From the NCBI GenBank assembly GCA_944373065.1, contig CALWAJ010000008.1, positions 1-22,133 of the forward strand: a stretch of DNA of 22,133 nucleotides, written 5' to 3'. Positions 21,997-22,133 of the stretch are shown here, piece after piece. The translations under genes and the position numbers were made by a program. A model generated the notes under the pieces. That model was not told the origin of the DNA, did not search any database, and was given only the letters and a program-made list of their open reading frames with translations. Numbering within the stretch: the stretch's first letter is position 1; each line of letters starts with the position of its first letter. The stretch is from an uncultured Bacilli bacterium. GTDB lineage: Bacteria; Bacillota_I; Bacilli_A; RF39; UBA660.

Positions 21997-22133
21997 ATGG
22001 AGATATATAGAGCATATAAATTTAGGTTATATCCAACAAATGAAAAAAAGGTATTTATTAATAAAACTTTAGGATGTAAAAGATTTGTATATAATTATTA
22101 TCTTAATTATTTAAAAGATAATAATAGTATAAA
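21997..22133 (+). CDS. tnpB: IS200/IS605-type TnpB, 5' part (cut by window end)
   Basis: Only the first 45 codons are present. The start MEIYRAYKFRLYPTNEKK, then TLGCKRFVYNYYL, is the characteristic N-terminus of TnpB/OrfB proteins, RNA-guided nucleases of IS200/IS605 and IS607 elements related to Cas12. GGGAGG precedes the ATG by 8 nt. The catalytic RuvC residues and zinc finger are outside the window, so activity cannot be judged. No tnpA lies upstream on either strand within the window, so this is either a TnpB-only element or one whose tnpA is downstream or absent. It marks the right edge of the pilus cluster. Confidence 0.85.
   Translation, partial: MEIYRAYKFRLYPTNEKKVFINKTLGCKRFVYNYYLNYLKDNNSI

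Noticed and set aside
1..22133. CRISPR array, tRNA or rRNA genes, or a reverse transcriptase for the variable-region idea
   Set aside because: No regularly spaced repeats, cloverleaf-like sequences or reverse transcriptase motifs were seen on either strand; the retroelement, if any, must lie elsewhere.

Overview
The window is AT-rich DNA in which nearly all genes lie on the + strand. It looks like a chromosomal segment of a monoderm, Bacilli-like (Bacillota) bacterium, possibly one of the small-genome uncultured gut lineages. That placement is an inference. It rests on the very low GC, the strong AGGAGG-type ribosome binding sites, the lipoprotein and sortase genes, the lack of any outer-membrane component, and 21 genes that all stop at TAA or TAG. 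Standard code is assumed: typA, tsf and the other long genes read through with no in-frame TGA.

Region 1 (1-1385) is a translation operon. It holds the end of rpsB, with an unusual Lys/Glu-rich tail and SAP/Rho_N-like motif, then a hairpin between the genes, then tsf and a clear terminator. Region 2 (1397-4365) carries a TasA/camelysin-like surface protein with two extracellular modules that contain variable-looking segments, then a polytopic membrane protein. Region 3 (4367-5785) is a mobile-looking patch: an aborted gene start, a near-identical direct repeat on each side of a PD-(D/E)XK nuclease/transposase-family gene, and a decayed second copy of that gene. Region 4 (5793-8137) has typA and, on the - strand, a thioredoxin-fold lipoprotein, sharing a bidirectional terminator.

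Region 5 (8167-21889) is the main accessory feature. It is a long gene cluster for a Tad/Flp-like type IV pilus in a single-membrane cell. In order it encodes a membrane protein with a DUF4352-like domain, a surface protein with pseudopilin-like, DUF5011-like and two repeated modules, a class B-type sortase, a 909-residue Cys-rich secreted protein, a pseudopilin-like protein, CpaB, the ATPase CpaF, TadB and TadC. A separate strong promoter then drives a 53-residue pilin candidate, a minor pilin-like protein and a TadZ/CpaE-like protein with a degenerate P-loop. Two tandem paralogous two-helix membrane proteins follow, each with its own terminator. The likely logic is that CpaF powers TadB/TadC in the membrane to extrude the small pilin, CpaB and TadZ organise the machine, and the Cys-rich and modular proteins and the sortase build or attach the surface part. 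No secretin, prepilin peptidase or obvious sortase substrate is visible. Region 6 (21900-22133) starts an IS200/IS605-type tnpB gene cut by the window end.

No tRNA, rRNA, CRISPR array or origin was recognised. The only stretches near 300 bases without an intact gene are 4338-4617 and 5539-5829, and their contents are itemised below.
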